Positions 63,298-64,000 of a stretch of DNA of 64,000 bases are shown in pieces. The notes below the pieces were generated by a model. The model had not been told where the DNA came from, ran no database searches, and saw nothing but the letters and a program-made list of their open reading frames with translations. Origin of the DNA: Mucilaginibacter inviolabilis (GTDB lineage Bacteria > Bacteroidota > Bacteroidia > Sphingobacteriales > Sphingobacteriaceae); the NCBI RefSeq assembly GCF_011089895.1, contig NZ_JAANAT010000001.1, positions 1,674,001 through 1,738,000 of the forward strand, in the 5' to 3' direction. The first letter of the stretch is position 1. The number at the start of each line of letters is the position of its first letter. The translations under genes and the position numbers were made by a program.

Positions 63298-63418
63298 TTA
63301 CTTGCACTGAATGCACATTTTATAAAACCAACTTTCAACACAGCTTTGCCTGTATAGTTCTAAAAAAATCATGCTATCACAATTTGTATCAGCACCTTAC
63401 GCATAATAAATGATTGTA

Positions 63419-63468
63419 AAATCATGGTATTCTGTGATTGTGGCTTCAACCGGATTGAGAGACTTTTG
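63419..63468 (+). promoter_or_regulatory. LuxR-box promoter of the 63493 gene (site 5 of 5)
   Basis: Box at 63419-63440 (AATCATGG ... TGTGATTG), then exactly 20 bp, then GACTTTTG at 63461-63468. Box and element are nearly identical to site 3. Confidence 0.72.
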
Positions 63469-63492
63469 TACAAAGTATCAAATAACAATTTT

Positions 63493-64000
63493 ATGAAAAA
63501 GAATTTAAAACACATCTCAGCACTAATTGTGTTGCTTACATTTTCAGGCTCAATTTGGGCCCAGGCCGGAAAAAACATGGTAACTTATACCATTGATGGT
63601 GGAGCCTTTCATCACCAGCAAATAACCATTCATGCAGACCCTAAAGGAGTAGAGAACGGCGCCATGTCAGGTCCCACCGTTGGTTACACCAAAATAAATC
63701 TTGATGATGCAGCCCCTGGAGACAGAACAACAGGTCCTAAGTGGGATCTTGATATAGCCTTTAGTCAGGTAGGTACAGGTACCGCCAAGGTAGGTGAGCC
63801 TCTTACCGGTTCTCACAACCATGTTGATAGACAGGTATATTTTAGGTTACAGGTTCAGAGTGAGGGAAAAAACAAATATTTAGGTGCCGATCATAATGAT
63901 CCTTCCAAAACACCGGGAACTATCCGGATCACCAAGTTTGGACCAGTAGGCGGAACGATTGAAGGTGATTTTGAAGGCACTGTAAAAGGTTCTGATGGCC
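63493..64000 (+). CDS. Tandem family member 6: secreted protein, cut by window end
   Basis: ATG 63493 opens 169 codons to the window edge. A type I signal peptide (ending SGSIWAQ) is followed by the family domain: VTYTIDGGAFHHQQITIHAD, YTKINLDD, GTGTAKVGEPL, TPGTIRITKFGPVGGTIEGD. The last part of the domain (the TITGGHF tail) lies outside. It has its own LuxR-box promoter, and the array may continue beyond the window. Confidence 0.85.
   Translation, partial: MKKNLKHISALIVLLTFSGSIWAQAGKNMVTYTIDGGAFHHQQITIHADPKGVENGAMSGPTVGYTKINLDDAAPGDRTTGPKWDLDIAFSQVGTGTAKVGEPLTGSHNHVDRQVYFRLQVQSEGKNKYLGADHNDPSKTPGTIRITKFGPVGGTIEGDFEGTVKGSDG

Overview
This window looks like the chromosome of a soil-type Bacteroidota, most likely a Mucilaginibacter/Pedobacter-like member of the Sphingobacteriaceae. 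The reasons are SusC/SusD-type outer-membrane pairs, TonB receptors with carboxypeptidase-like N-terminal extensions, ABC permease/M1 fusions, ASPIC/UnbV proteins, AT-rich intergenic DNA, few Shine-Dalgarno sites and promoter elements matching TAnnTTTG. No rRNA, tRNA, CRISPR array, integrase or intact insertion sequence was recognised.

Layout. 1-1845 (minus): N-terminal part of a SusC protein. 3144-4235 (minus): a secreted barrel-like protein whose 3' end and downstream DNA are duplicated 40 kb away. 4583-12187 (plus): a response regulator/histidine kinase pair, a lipoprotein and a complete SusC-SusD pair; a shared TCTAATATC motif suggests that the two-component system controls the transporter. 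12190-13680 and 20022-21380 hold broken genes and short repeats. Between them, 13682-20021 (minus) is a four-gene unit of secreted proteins: alpha/beta hydrolase, papain-like protease, 956-aa barrel-ended protein and trypsin-like protease. 21383-28702 (minus): a GntR(YtrA)-controlled double ABC system with a perfect operator, including a permease fused to an M1 peptidase-like domain that has lost its zinc-binding histidines. 28995-31442 (minus): a siderophore-type TonB receptor with paired iron-box-like repeats around its promoter. 31744-40529 (plus): TonB receptor, beta-helix lipoprotein, beta-propeller/phosphoesterase and phospholipase D-like protein, plausibly a phosphate-ester or phospholipid scavenging locus. 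40677-42752 (minus): a lone DUF1800 protein.

43321-48217 (plus) is the best candidate for an undescribed system. A TauE/SafE-like permease, a 43-codon peptide gene, an asparagine-synthetase-like ligase lacking the glutaminase cysteine, a radical SAM enzyme and a halogenase-like flavoprotein overlap or nearly touch at every junction, as expected of a ribosomally made, modified peptide pathway. It is followed by a TPR/ASPIC-UnbV lipoprotein (minus) and a UnbV-UnbU-UnbV operon (52173-58106).

58178-64000 holds a PAS-LuxR regulator and a tandem array of six related small exported proteins, one with a single-base frameshift and one cut by the window end. Five promoters here share a 22-bp inverted repeat lying exactly 20 bp upstream of a GAnnTTT element. 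One of them points at the regulator itself, so an autoregulated local regulon can be read from the DNA.
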